Position numbers and translations under genes: made by a program. A stretch of DNA of 64,000 nucleotides from NCBI GenBank assembly GCA_023055355.1, contig JALJCS010000001.1, forward strand, positions 23,001,881-23,065,880. Reading direction: 5' to 3'. The notes beneath the pieces were generated by a model. The model was not told where the DNA came from. It searched no databases and worked only from the letters and a program-made list of their open reading frames with translations. Below are positions 46,151-57,300 of this stretch, piece by piece. This stretch comes from Agelaius tricolor. Lineage: Eukaryota > Chordata > Aves > Passeriformes > Icteridae. Position 1 is the first letter of the stretch. Each line of letters starts with the position of its first letter.

Positions 46151-49100
46151 CTGTCGAGCAGACAAGCAGAGGCACTGGTTGGACAGAGCTGTACTCAGGA
46201 GCAAGGCCACAGATCCCTGTTTTCTGTGGGGTTTCCACATCCCAAAGCGAGTGCCATTGACACAGCTGGGTCCAACCAGCTACCAGTGAGGCATGGGTGC
46301 CCAGGGGAAGTGCCAGCCAATGGCTTCTGGGGACACAAGCTGTCACTATTCCATGAGACACTTCCTAAGTGGCTCCCTAAGGAGGCTCCGCTGGCTGTCA
46401 TGGTGCAGCTCCCAGCCTGCCCAGGAGGGAACTCACAAGCACAACAGATGCTCCTCTCTGGTGGCTGAGGCAACTTTCAGTGTACTCCCAGCAAGTCCTC
46501 AGCTTTGGGAAGTATCTTTTTATCCCTGTGCATAAACAGCAGCTTATGCAGCATAACAGAACCCTGAATTTGGGTTCTCTCTTCACAAAAAGAAATGGCC
46601 CAACCAGTCCATTCCAGAGCTTTTTATAAAAAATTATTGAATCTTTAAATATTGTAAAGAATGGATGTTGTTCAATTCAGCAAGACCACAGGCCCCAATC
46701 AAAAAAAGGACCAACATCAAATATTTGACATAAAATATTGTAACAAGCAGGCTACTGGAGCAAAACTAGCAAACATTCAGCATAATTTAACACACCCTTT
46801 GGTGTCACAGAGAGAAGATAATGTGTTTTCAGTCAAATTTAACTCAGAATGCCCAGGACTGCTTTGATAGCTCTAGAATGAACTACTAGGGCTGAACCTG
46901 AATCTGCCAAGCTGGATACCTTGAGAAGTAACACTTCCTGACCAGTACCAGAGCCCTCTGCAGGTCACCCTAAGGTGTTGAAGAGTGAAGGTATTATTTA
47001 ACTGCTGAGTCCACACACCCACAGCAATCGCACACAACACAATTCATGGTATTTATTTCCCTGGGTATCTCAGTAAAAACATTTGACTGCTCTAAGAAAA
47101 TGCAGGAGGATGTGCAGTAATACAACTGGGATTTTACAAATTCCTCTCTAAATAAAGGCTAGTCTTGCATGTGTTAGAAAAACACAGTGAAGTAGCAATT
47201 ACCACAACTGATCACAAGAGACTGAAAGAAGGTAAGTACAATTAGCACCAGTGTAACAGAAAGCTACAAATTGCCTAATGATTAGAGGCTGAAATTCTAA
47301 GAACCTGCACAAACATCCTTTGGTTTATCTGCTCATGACTGAGAATTCCAAGCCTCTTAACATAAAACCTGCCAAAAGAGTGAATTAAAATTTCTCAGAG
47401 GGCATCACAGCCACACTAAAAGCTACACTCAGTTTACAACTCTTAACTGCAAGACCCGCTCTTCTACAAAAACTACTACTAGAAAAAATATTAAAAGATA
47501 CAGCATTTTTTTCTTAGGGACATTTAGACTAATTAACTCTTACCTCTATATCTTCCTTAGTCTTCTTTATTTTCATCTTAATTTTCTTTCCGGTTATCAT
47601 GCTGTAGTTTTCATTCTTCTTTTTGTTTTTGAAGAACTGAAATGAGATCACATGTTAAAAAGACATAAGCTTTGTTCTGTACAAATCTCATGTAAAATTG
47701 CAGACAATAATCTTTTATACTTCCTTACTGTCCACAACAACAGAGAGAGGTTTCTACTGGTTGATGACCAAACTGGTGATCCTATGAACATTTTTATGAC
47801 AGGATGGATTAAGTATGTAGGTGAGAAATAGAACAGGGCTTCACACTCGGACCAGCATACCTTGGAAAGCTGGACAGGTCCTGTTTTCTCTTTCCTTTTC
47901 TTCTTTTCTTTCTTTTTCTTCATTTTGTTCTCCTTTTTCCTTTTCTACAAGAAGAAGACAAGTTCTTATGCTTACGGACTAACAAGGGCAAAACCCCCTA
48001 AACCCACCAGGATGTCTCAAGGCACTCAAGACAGCCACTGCTGCTTGCCCTTACCACTGCTGGACAAGCAGTAGAAAGTAATGCACCAGAGTTAGCAACC
48101 CTTGGGACTCCGAGCAAGAGTCAGAAAAGGTCTGATTCCCTGTTCTTTCTCTTTTAAAGTAACCCCAATATATAAAATCACTGAAAATGGAATAGGAAAA
48201 TAACAACAGCAAGAATTTACCACTCACGGACTATAAATAATTTCTTCTGGGAAATTCTATAAAGTTATCAAGATTCCCCACTTCTCTTTTTTTCAGAGAC
48301 TACTCTAAACTTCAGCGGGACCACCAATGATCGGCAATAGTAACTTTTAAATTATTTCTCTTTTTGTCTAAAGTCAAGTGCCCATTTATCAGTTCAGCTA
48401 CCACAACCCTAAAAGCATGATGTAGATTTACAGAGCCACAGACAAAAGCATTATCTTACATGACATTTAAGGTTATTGAAATATAAAGAACTGTTTTGTT
48501 TGTTAACTACTTATTTCTTTTTGTAAAGTTTACCTTTTTGTTGTGTTTTTCTTTTTTCTTCTTCTTTGACTTAGACTTAGGAGAATCTAAAATTAAAAGA
48601 AAAATAAACAACAAAATCAAACACTCAGTTTAGCATTCTGAAAAAGACATTTGATTTACAGATAAGACAGAGAAATGTGAAACATATGAAGAAAGTGCTT
48701 TAGTTCAGCTGTTTGTATGGACACAGGTTGAACTAACCCTGAGAAAGAGAACACATTAAGTTACTGCCACTTACTGGGCTAACATGGAAGCTGAAAATAC
48801 CTGATTTACTGATTCTGCAGACGTGCCAGCTTCACCTGAGTCCTCAAAGTTAAATGCTTGAAATGTTAAGACCAAAGGAGGACTAAGTCAAACCCACAAC
48901 TCTGGTCTAAATAGACTGGTGAAGTAAAAAAAGATCTGTGTTTTTAAAATGCAACAAACTGAGGGGCTTAAATATATACAGCATATTGTTACCAAGTAAC
49001 TTTTATTTGAATGGCAGTTTGTCTTTAGAAGGAATTCAAATTAACATAAGAACATTGCAAACTGTGTATGAAGTGGCACCTTTACATACAACAGGAAAGG

Positions 49101-49691
49101 GTTATGAGAGAACAACCCTGAACAAGCAGCACTGGTATTCTGCACTGTCACTCTGTGGTGGACTCACCACTTCTAAAACAAGCTTTAAATGCTCTCAGGA
49201 GTGCTATCAAAACTGGAAAACACCATGTGCATGTGGAGGTAGCTTACCTCTACTACTGCTGGAAGAAGATGACCTTGATGAAGAGCGTGATGAGGAGGAA
49301 GAAGTGGATGTACTGCTAGAAGATGATGTGGATGAAACAGATGAGGATCTGCTTCTGCTGCGCTTTCTTTTCCTTTTTTCTTTTCCTTAGGGCAACACAA
49401 GGCAACAGTGACAAGCCTGCTAGTAACTGTGGCCTAAAAAAATGACTCTCAGTAGAATTTAAACACAATAAACCCCTGTTTTGAGGGGTCAGTTGTGTTT
49501 TTCCCTGCTCTTCCAGTGTGCCATGGTCTACTGGCGTCAGCAAGCCAGCAAACCCAGTAAGTGACACAGAGGGTGACACACAAACCAACACCAGAGAACA
49601 GCACCAGATCACAGCACCTACCTCGGGCCTTCAGCCCTTCTTCTGAGGTTGCACACAGCGTCCTGCTTTTCTCATCCTTCCTGTTATCCAT
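46100..49691 (-). CDS. Uncharacterised Ser/Arg/Lys-rich protein gene, 162 aa
   Basis: Six minus-strand coding segments (49,691-49,622; 49,385-49,248; 48,586-48,534; 47,944-47,861; 47,636-47,544; 46,150-46,100) join with GT/AG borders and fully consistent phase to 489 nt including TAA. The protein has a short acidic/basic N-terminus (1-23), an RS-like and poly-Ser segment (24-69), a Lys-rich segment (70-108), and a C-terminal block from GPVQLSK (109-115) through MITGKKIKMKIKKTKEDIE to the end, RDRNRAQLLEFLNSAL. The first five boundaries were set by phase. The sixth exon was found because the C-terminal block predicted a leucine-rich ending. I recall similar GPVQLSK...GKKI...LLxFLN endings in uncharacterised eukaryotic proteins but cannot name the family. 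Composition suggests a nuclear or nucleolar RNA-associated role (inference). The gene lies downstream of TRAF5 in the same orientation, has a CpG-island promoter, and occupies the position of human LINC00467. Confidence 0.85.
47544..47636 (-). CDS. Ser/Lys-rich gene, coding exon 5
   Basis: Acceptor CATTTCAG|TTCTTC and donor ATAGAG|GTAAGA. It has 31 codons, FFKNKKKNENYSMITGKK and onward to KTKEDIE, the core of the putative conserved C-terminal block. Confidence 0.88.
47861..47944 (-). CDS. Ser/Lys-rich gene, coding exon 4
   Basis: Acceptor TTCTTGTAG|AAAAGG and donor TTCCAAG|GTATGC. It has 28 codons of Lys/Glu/Arg-rich sequence ending TGPVQLSK, the start of the C-terminal block. On the plus strand it appears as a long pyrimidine tract. 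Confidence 0.85.
48534..48586 (-). CDS. Ser/Lys-rich gene, coding exon 3
   Basis: Acceptor AATTTTAG|ATTCTC and donor AAAAAG|GTAAAC. It is a 53-nt exon encoding DSPKSKSKKKKKEKHNKK, with the first Asp codon split from exon 2. Confidence 0.85.
49248..49385 (-). CDS. Ser/Lys-rich gene, coding exon 2 (RS/poly-Ser)
   Basis: Acceptor CCCTAAG|GAAAAG and donor AGTAGAG|GTAAGC. It encodes GKEKRKRKRSRSRSSS and then a run of Ser with scattered Arg, Thr and Val. The serine codons are a mixture of TCN and AGC/AGT, so the tract is not a pure trinucleotide slippage repeat and looks maintained at protein level. Confidence 0.85.
49622..49691 (-). CDS. Ser/Lys-rich gene, coding exon 1
   Basis: Encodes MDNRKDEKSRTLCATSEEGL followed by KAR, plus one base. 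The donor is GCCCGAG|GTAGGT. Two bases before the ATG lies an acceptor (CTCTGAGTAG|AT, exon start 49,693), so the 5'UTR is split and the first exon should lie in the CpG island. Confidence 0.8.
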
Positions 49692-49794
49692 ATCTACTCA
49701 GAGGCAAAAGGACATTCAATAATATAATTTCCAAAAGTATTTGGCAGTGGGGGGTAAATTCAGAAACCGAGGAATCGAGCCAGCACGCCTGAGG

Positions 49795-49935
49795 ACAGCG
49801 CCATGGAAGCACAGGGTGGGACAGGCTGGAAGGGACCACGGAGGGTCCCTGGTCCAACCTCCCTGCTCCAGCAGGGTCATCCCAGGCACACGGCACAGGA
49901 CCACATCCCCCTCCATGACACTGCACCACACTGTG
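49795..49935 (-). mobile_element. CR1 LINE 3' fragment in the first intron
   Basis: The plus strand reads GGCTGGAAGGGACCACGGAG, then TGGTCCAACCTCCCTGCTCC, then CAGCAGGGTCATCCCAGGCA, which is the complement of a CR1 3' end. It separates the CpG-island promoter from the start-codon exon of the Ser/Lys-rich gene. Confidence 0.85.
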
Positions 49936-49974
49936 GGGGAAAGCACGTTCATGCCCTTGCACCAGGAACCAGAG

Positions 49975-50520
49975 GCCAGACTCGGCTCCGGTGCCGCTGC
50001 CGCAGACGCCAGGGGGGTTTTACCCATGCAGACGTATCGGGCTGTCGCTGCATCACGGATCCCGCCCATGGCCCTCACCGGCCGGAGGGCCCCGCACCCC
50101 CACCCGGCCCGGCCCCCCCCCCCACCCTTCCCCGGCCGCCCCAGGGCCCCGACCCACCCGCGCTGCGGCCGCGGCCGCCCCGGCTCCGCCGCCCCTGGGC
50201 CGGCGCCGCCCGCGGCCCGGAAGGGCTGGGGCCGCCCGCCGCCGCTTCCTGCCCTCCCTCCCTCCCTCACGGCAGCCGTGGGCACAGGGACCGAACACGG
50301 CCCCGCTCCGCCGCTTCCTGCCCTCCCTCCCTCCCTCACGGCAGCCGTGGGCACAGGGACCGAACACGGCCCCGCTCCGCCGCTTCCTGCCCTCCCTCCC
50401 TCACGGCAGCCGCGGGCACGGGGACCGATCGCGGTCCCCGCTCCGCCTGCCTGGGCTCTGCCCTGCCCAGCATCCCCTTCCCGCTGCTCAGCACCGTGTT
50501 CCCAAGCACGCCGCAGTGGT
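49975..50520 (-). promoter_or_regulatory. CpG-island promoter of the Ser/Lys-rich gene
   Basis: There is a sharp GC- and CpG-rich block just upstream of the minus-strand gene. It contains an ETS-type core CCGGAAG (50,217-50,223), C-rich runs and the 69-bp tandem repeats. It is the only CpG island near that gene, so it is the likely site of transcription start and a non-coding first exon. The long open frames across it (up to 294 codons) reflect GC content and the 69-bp periodicity, not a protein. Confidence 0.75.
50241..50443. repeat. 69-bp tandem repeat, three copies, inside the promoter
   Basis: Copies start at 50,241, 50,310 and 50,379. The first two are nearly identical. The third lacks one CCCT unit and has several changes. 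Each copy contains GCCGCTTCCTGCCCTCCCTC, the near-palindrome CACGGCAGCCGTG (CACGGC/GCCGTG arms in the first two copies) and ACCGAACACGGCCCCGCTC. Confidence 0.95.
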
Positions 50521-50872
50521 GGGATACTGGAACAGTTCCTGTTCCTGCTCTGAACCGAAACAAATCCAACCCCTGCTGAGCCCAAAGCCAGCCCAACCAC
50601 AAATTGTCAATCGCAGTGCAGCCTCAGACCTCGAGCATATTCATCTGATCTAGTTTAGGATTTACTGAACTTGCTCTGCGATATCCAAGTGCGAACCAAA
50701 ATACCCGTGAAGCACATTGATTCCTAATCTTAAGCAGTGTTGGTTTGTTTTTGTTGTTTTTTAATTAGTGTAAAACAAATGCCCAGTACTCCACATCCTT
50801 AAAAGTCTGCTTCAGTCCAGCCAAAAGGAATATAGGCCACAGTCCCTCCAGAAGGATGATAAAATTATTTAT

Positions 50873-50882
50873 TCTTACATTA
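50873..50882 (-). terminator. Candidate distal TRAF5 polyadenylation signal
   Basis: The minus strand reads GAATAAATAATT about 2.9 kb after the TRAF5 stop and just before the next gene's CpG island. This position suits the end of a tandem upstream gene. Confidence 0.35.
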
Positions 50883-52388
50883 GTTTATGTACACAGTAAA
50901 GACATTCGGCTAGAAAAATGCCTCTATTGTAGTAAGAGATATTCAAACAACTACAAACTATCAATAAATACATTAGAAACATATGGTATGCTGATGTAGA
51001 AATACCCTATGCTCTTTTGGTTTCTTACCCAGTACAACATTATTGAAAAGTTTTTTGGTATTCTTCATGCAACATCAAAATTCTTCCTGACAGTTCATGC
51101 TATACAACATTTTTTCTTTATTAGGAATGGGATGAAATTTTAAACCCTGTTTACAAGCAGTAAAAAAATCACTGAAATTTTAACATAAATATCTTAATTT
51201 CTGTACTAAAAAGAACAAATTTAAAGAAGGTTGTCTTTAAAAAAAATAATATTTTCAACTAATTCTTTATAAAACAGGCAGTATTTCAAAAGGGATGTTT
51301 CCATCACCCAGGATGAATTTGTGCTTCAGAATTTTAAAAGGAATATTCATGGCAAAAACCTAAACCCAACCAGTAGGTAGAGGAGAGACTGCAGTAGGAA
51401 CTGCGTAAAACCAAACATGCTTCCAAAATCTGCCTAGGAAAACACTAAACACCTATCCACATCACTATGCCATCACCTATTCTAACAATTAGAAATGGAG
51501 TTTTAATAATACTTAGCTCTTTTCATGCTCAAATTTCTTCACAAACATTTAAATAGCCCTAGCTCTTCTGCAAGTATTATTATTCCCATTTTACATTTGA
51601 GGTGGTGGAGGCAGAGAGGGCTGGGAATTTGCCAGGGTACAGACCACACCCATCCTTTCCATCTTGCCTCCCTTGCTTGTCCTTTATCACTTTCTGTATT
51701 GGACACTCAGTGTCCTTGAGAGCCCCAGGACACAGGGATGGTACATTCCCATCAGTTGTTAGTGGTTTTTATGGAAGTTGTGTCACTTTGAAGGTTACAT
51801 GACAAATATTAAAGTAAAGAGTGACATGAAATCCAGGCTCAGGGTTGATGTCACAGAATGGCACACCACTGTCAAAACAAGCCTGCTCTTTCTGTAACCA
51901 AGTGTTATGCCTAATTCATTCTGTTTTACAAGCTGAAATGACTCCTGAGGTCAGTGGTGGTGGAACACAAGAATAAATTTGTTCCTCACAATCTGTCCCC
52001 AGGAACATGGAAAGCCCCTATGGTGGCTCAGTACATCTTGACATTATAAAACAAAAGGACTTCCAGATCAAAACAAAGATTTCACATGTGCTAACCCACC
52101 ATGAGGTACAGATTACTAAGGTCTCTTCCCCTCCACCCCTGAGTTAGAAAATACATGCGTCTGAATTATGCCCTGAAAACCATGTGGGAAAGTGAATGTG
52201 TAGCAATAAGACTGCAGATACAAAATAAAGCATTTTGCCTTCATCTTGGTATCAATCCTTGAATTATTTAGATTCTTATCAACATCCCTCATGGGAAGGG
52301 TATTTTTCATTTTACCACATTTGCCCTCCTGAATTTTCTATTTTACTCCTTTCACTCTGTGCCCTGTTTTGATTTTTATCCTGCCTAG

Positions 52389-52394
52389 TTTATT
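52389..52394 (-). terminator. Candidate proximal TRAF5 polyadenylation signal
   Basis: Perfect minus-strand AATAAA 1.4 kb downstream of the TRAF5 stop codon. Confidence 0.35.
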
Positions 52395-53792
52395 CTTACT
52401 CTAAAACCAGCTTAGTTTCTTGCTGTCTCTTGATAAGCTTTGGAGCAATGGATAATGCTGTGGTGTTTCCCTACCTGACCTGTAAGAGATGAGAGATGCA
52501 AAATTCTGCCACTTGTAATAACAAAATCACTGAGCATGCAGAATTACATCCCTCTTACAGGCACCCAAAGGGCTTTAAAAAGGCACATGTGTTCTGTGTC
52601 ACGTGTTCCTCAATGCCTGACCTTGGTGGCTTTAGTGTGTCTCCAATAAACCCTGTACAATGCACACATTCCTTTGCAATATGGAAGGAAGTTGGAATAA
52701 AAATTAAGATCTTCAGACATCACAGTCAGCAGCTGTGTCATCCTTTAACAAACACTAAAACTGCACTGATTGTCAAAATTGGGTTCTTACAGCAACCTCA
52801 CTCCCTAATCTATTTTCCCCCTTCTTCCTCAAACTTCTAGGAGAGAGGAAAAGTGCATGTTACATAAGTGAGCTATTCCCCAAGCTCTTCCTGCCTTTTG
52901 TAGAGCTGGTAAGGCCAGAAAACATCTCTTTTGCACAGATGTGGAAGCAAAAGATCAGGAGTTTTGCCCCTCCTCCAGCAGTGCAGCCAGGAGCTGGCAG
53001 GCTGGCTGAGTGCCCTGCCTCTGGCCATGTCCTGAGAGGTGAGAAGCACCTGCAGCTTTTGGCTTCAGATGGGGACTGTGGATGTTTACCACCAATGGAA
53101 ACCAGTCCCAAGGCACTAGGCAGGAGTGGAAAGGACACAAGAAAGCTGTTGTGAGCTGGGGTACTCTGTACAGCTGAAAAAACAGGCTAAAAACGTAAGA
53201 GGCATTGGCTCCTTCCTCTGGGCTTTCTGGGAAAACACAATTAAAACAAATAAAAAAGATGCAAGATACTTGGCAAATGTTTACCCTGCCTAACTGAAGC
53301 CATTCTCCCTGCTTCAAAAATCCAGGAGATGGAGGGATCAAGACACATTGATTCAAATTTGCTAATGTTGAAATGTTTCCATTACAGACAGATGAAATGC
53401 ACTTGCATGTTTGGGCATGGCTTCACTTCTGTGTGAGGGAGAGGAGCCCACAGGCCTGCCTGGGCTCCTGGGAATTTACAGGAGGAGGTTCATCTCCAAA
53501 TGCCAGTCTGGGGATGGAAGGAAAGCATTCTCCCCAGCCTGGACTGAACCAATCTGGATTGAATGCATGTTTGCGCCAACCTGGACTTCTAGCTGCCTTA
53601 AAAATGCGGTCTTGAAAAAAAGGGTAGAAAAGGAAAGGCTGATGCTTTGGCAATTCATTATCTGTCCTGTAGTCCAAAGCCATGAAACATTCTCAGTAGC
53701 TTGACTGGTGGCAATTTGCTATTGCATGGCTGGTGCTCACCACAAAAGCAGTTCCTCATGCTTACAGCAGTCACATTGACCGGGCACGCTTT

Positions 53793-54370
53793 TCACAATT
53801 CCTCCAGGTCAGTTAGATCCACGACCACTTTCAAGAAGAGAGTGTCATCTTTGATGTAGGTGTTCTTTGTGCTCTCCAGGACGGTGTGCGGCACGAAGCG
53901 CGGACAGCCGGAGGCGATATTCATTTCTCCATCCGGCCTTTTGAAACTGCTGCTGTTGGGGTCAGCCCTAAAGACTTCCACAATGTGATTTTTTTTCCCA
54001 CTTTGGTCCAAAAGCATAAGTGTAACCTTCTGCTTGAAAGGCCACAGCAGCAGCGAGTCAAACTCGCCCCTCATGACCACGAAGTAGAGGGAGATGTGCG
54101 TTCCCTTTCCCGAGCCGTCCCCGTTCAGGTAGGCTCTGGCACACAGCCTGTACCCACAGCGGCTGGTGTAGAAGGGCTGGCTGGCTATGGACAGCACACG
54201 GCCCTCCACCGCCTCTCTTTTCTTCTTCTTGTAATCCGTGATTTTCCAGATTAATTTCCCATTGTAGCACGTGCCTTCCAAAAGCTTAAATCGTTCTTCG
54301 TTTTTATTGAGCTGTGCTTTGTGATTATTGATCTGGCGATCATGTTTGCTGGATTGATCTTCCAAAACAA
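53793..54370 (-). CDS. TRAF5: TRAF5 coding exon 10 (TRAF-C/MATH, terminal)
   Basis: Acceptor CTTCTCTCAG|TTGTTT. It encodes residues 362-553: LEDQSSKHD, then the MATH domain with YNGKLIWKITDYKKKKREAV, RLCARAYLNGDGSG, LYFVVMRGEFDSLL, NSSSFKRPDGEMNIASG and the ending VDLTDLEEL, TGA. Confidence 0.97.
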
Positions 54371-57300
54371 CTGAGAGAAGAGGGAAATAAAAAGAAATAG
54401 AAAAAAAAGAGTGAGACATTTGGTAAAATATAACCATCAGAGCCCTGGATAAAACAAGCACCCAGACTCAAGCTGGCAAAACTGATCTACCCAAGCCTGA
54501 GTACAGGTATGAACTACAGCTGTTAACTTTTTAAAACTGTAATTGCAGCAGCTGGTAGTTGAATAAGAAAAGCTGTCAACTATAAATCATGAATGCCTGA
54601 ATAGCACCACGACCTCCATCACAGTGCAGGAGCCAAACCAAGGCCAGCTCTGTGGCCCTGCAGTGCCGCTGGAGTTCAGGAGACACTGTGCAGTAGGGAA
54701 AGGCAGGAGAACACCGCACACACCATCACAGTTTGGTCTCAGAATGCAAGAAGAAAAGCCCTTTCTAGTAGCACCGGAGGCTCTACTTTGCCAGCAGTAA
54801 ATCAGCAACCCCCCCACATGTGCAGGGAGGTACCAACATACCCAAGCGCTGGTCGTAGGTCTCCATCAGGGCAATCTTCTGCTTCATGGTCTCAATTGCG
54901 TCAAACAGGGGCCGTAGGTCTAGTTTACTTTGCTGCTGGTTTGCCATCTGTATTAGCTGTTTCACTTGTGATTCCAGGCGTGCAGACTTATCCAGGTGAC
55001 TGGCCAGAGCCTTCCCAGTTCATGCCATTGAAAGAGGGTGGGAAATAGAGACAAGAGATATCCATAAAACCAGATAGTTGCTTTGAATTAGGATAGTGAA
55101 GTCTTTAGCATGTCAGCAGTAGCAACAATATGATGCATTCAAAGTGCTCTGCTGGCTTAGGAACTTATCCCAGTGCTCCTTCATGATTAATTCAGCACAT
55201 TAACAGACTGAGAAGCCATTCCTCATTCAGAACTCATTCACACTGCACCACTTCATTCAACTCATTATTCAAATTTACACCTGCACATTTGCCCTGGGCA
55301 TCTGACCATGAGGATTTGTACTGTGCTTTTTGCCCAGATCATGTATCCAAACTTCTGTATTGATTAAAATGAAAAGACAATACCATATTGTAAAAAAATG
55401 AGAAGGTCTTGGGGAGATTTGTTACTGCTGTGCTATTAATAACAACTATTACTGGAGAAACATATTTCAGGATGCAAAAAAGCAATTGGTAAAAAAAGTA
55501 AAATCAATGTCTCACCTGAGTGCTTACCATCAAGTTGCTATTATTACCAAACAGTTGTGTATACTGTCTGAATTCTTTCTCACACTTCTTAATGGCATCT
55601 GCTAGCTGCTGGATTTTAATATCTTTACATTCCAGGCTCTTATACAGGTCAGATATCTACAGATGGAAAAATCAGAGTATAAATGCTAAGGAACACCAAA
55701 ACATAGGATGCAGAAATTATAATGTATCTGACTATATAAGAGACAGTGGTAAAGTTTACAATGCAAATCCTGTAAGTGAGCTAGATAGAGCACTTCTTCA
55801 TTCACTATTTGTGAATAAGCACTAGCAAGAACTGCACATAAGGTAATCAGACTTTTGAGCAGATCTGTGTGGCTCCAGGTGCAAAGAGGCTCCTATCTCT
55901 CATTTCCATCGTGATGATCCATTCAGCTCTATAGTGGGATAATATACACTTACATGCACAGGTGCATGTGTATGTATATGCATTTTTTTCCTCTGCTGAG
56001 GTCTAACCAGCAGAAGAGATGAGTCAGTGAGAGATACGCACTTCAAAACCAAATTTTAGCAGTTTGGGACTCTTATTTCTTGCATAAACAAGCAAAGAGT
56101 AAGTCCCCCATCAACTCAGTTAACAGGACTGGGCCTACACCCAGTGTCTCCTGCTGGGAGCCAAAGAAATGATCTTGAGCAGAGAGGTGCTTGCAACTGG
56201 CTCTGCTGTCCTCTGTGCTGCCTCCACACAGAGCAGGTGACCTGGGCAGCTAAAGGCTGCTTTTTGGAGCAACCTGGCTAGTCAATTAAACTTTAAAATA
56301 CTTTATCTCTAAACCCCATATCCAGTGTAAAGCAGAGACTGAAAGCAAATGAGGTGAGCAATAGCAAGGAGCCTCCCACTGTGCCTGGTGGAAAATATAT
56401 GTGCCTGAGCACACAGAGGTATCCCAGTAATTGACTGGCTTCACTAGAAGAGCTTATTCTGTCTTCTGAGGTGTGAAAAACCATAAAAACAGTCTTTTAA
56501 AATGTACCTGATCTAAAGCAGGCAACAAATGTAGAATCTTGTATCGTCCTCTAACCAGTCAAGAACTGCTGAAGAGTGCTCATTAAATATGACTTACCTG
56601 CTCTTCCAGCCGGGAGTTCCTGTCTAAAATCTGCAGCATGTGTTCCCTCAGGGCACTGTTTTCATGTTCAGCAAGTTTCCTTCTTTTAACCTTAGTGAGG
56701 CAGAGGGGGGAAGTGAAAGAATAAAATAGTAAGATAAGCAGATTTTTGAAGTTGTTGGTAAAAAAATTATTGATGCAAACATTCAAAATGTCCCCTTTAT
56801 GCCTTGAAAGGGAGGGAAGGGCAGTCCTGATTCTCTAGTATTTCATCTTAGCCAGCAGAAATGGTTGTGAAAGGACATAAATTGGTTATTTTAATTATTC
56901 TGACGGTTTGGGAGACAAAGCCCAGTCCTGGAACAAACAAAGATGTGTAAAACAGTACCTTTACATGACAGCCGTACTGCTTGTATGGACAGTCCACTTC
57001 TGCCTCGGGACACACAGCGTGGTGCTTTTCAATCTGCATGTATTAATGAAGCAGTTTGTGATTAAATAAATACTTAGTAATTCAAAGCACTAATAAAATT
57101 TAAATGCCTGCAAAAAGGGGCGAATAAAGGCCACTGTCATGACACCACCAATCACTTTACCAGGAAAACAAGTATTCAGAATCAATAAGCAAGCCAGGTA
57201 TTTTTCCATGCTGCAAAACACCCATGGCTTGCAGTGACAGAATAATCCACTTAGAAGATGGGAGATATATCCTTTTAGGATCAAACCAAGGAAACTCTTA

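Larger units (their letters stand above)
50521..53792 (-). other. TRAF5: TRAF5 3' untranslated region and downstream flank
   Basis: No coding exon lies between the TRAF5 stop and the next CpG island. The sequence is AT-rich and compatible with a long 3'UTR. Minus-strand AATAAA signals are at 52,389-52,394 and near 50,873-50,882. Which one is used cannot be decided here. Confidence 0.45.

Noticed and set aside
45930..46361. 143-codon minus-strand frame over the terminal exon of the Ser/Lys-rich gene
   Set aside because: It is in a different register from the supported exon frame and has no recognisable motif. The supported frame ends LLEFLNSAL at 46,100.
46100..49691. Assignment of the Ser/Lys-rich gene to FAM133 or ARL6IP4
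   Set aside because: Only the Ser/Lys-rich composition is shared. The diagnostic N-terminus of FAM133 and the C-terminal block of ARL6IP4, as I remember them, are absent.
49716..50600. 294-codon minus-strand frame and overlapping plus frames of 220-270 codons
   Set aside because: They lie in the CpG island and the 69-bp tandem repeat. Several frames are open at once, and the peptide is Gly/Arg/Pro/Ala low complexity.
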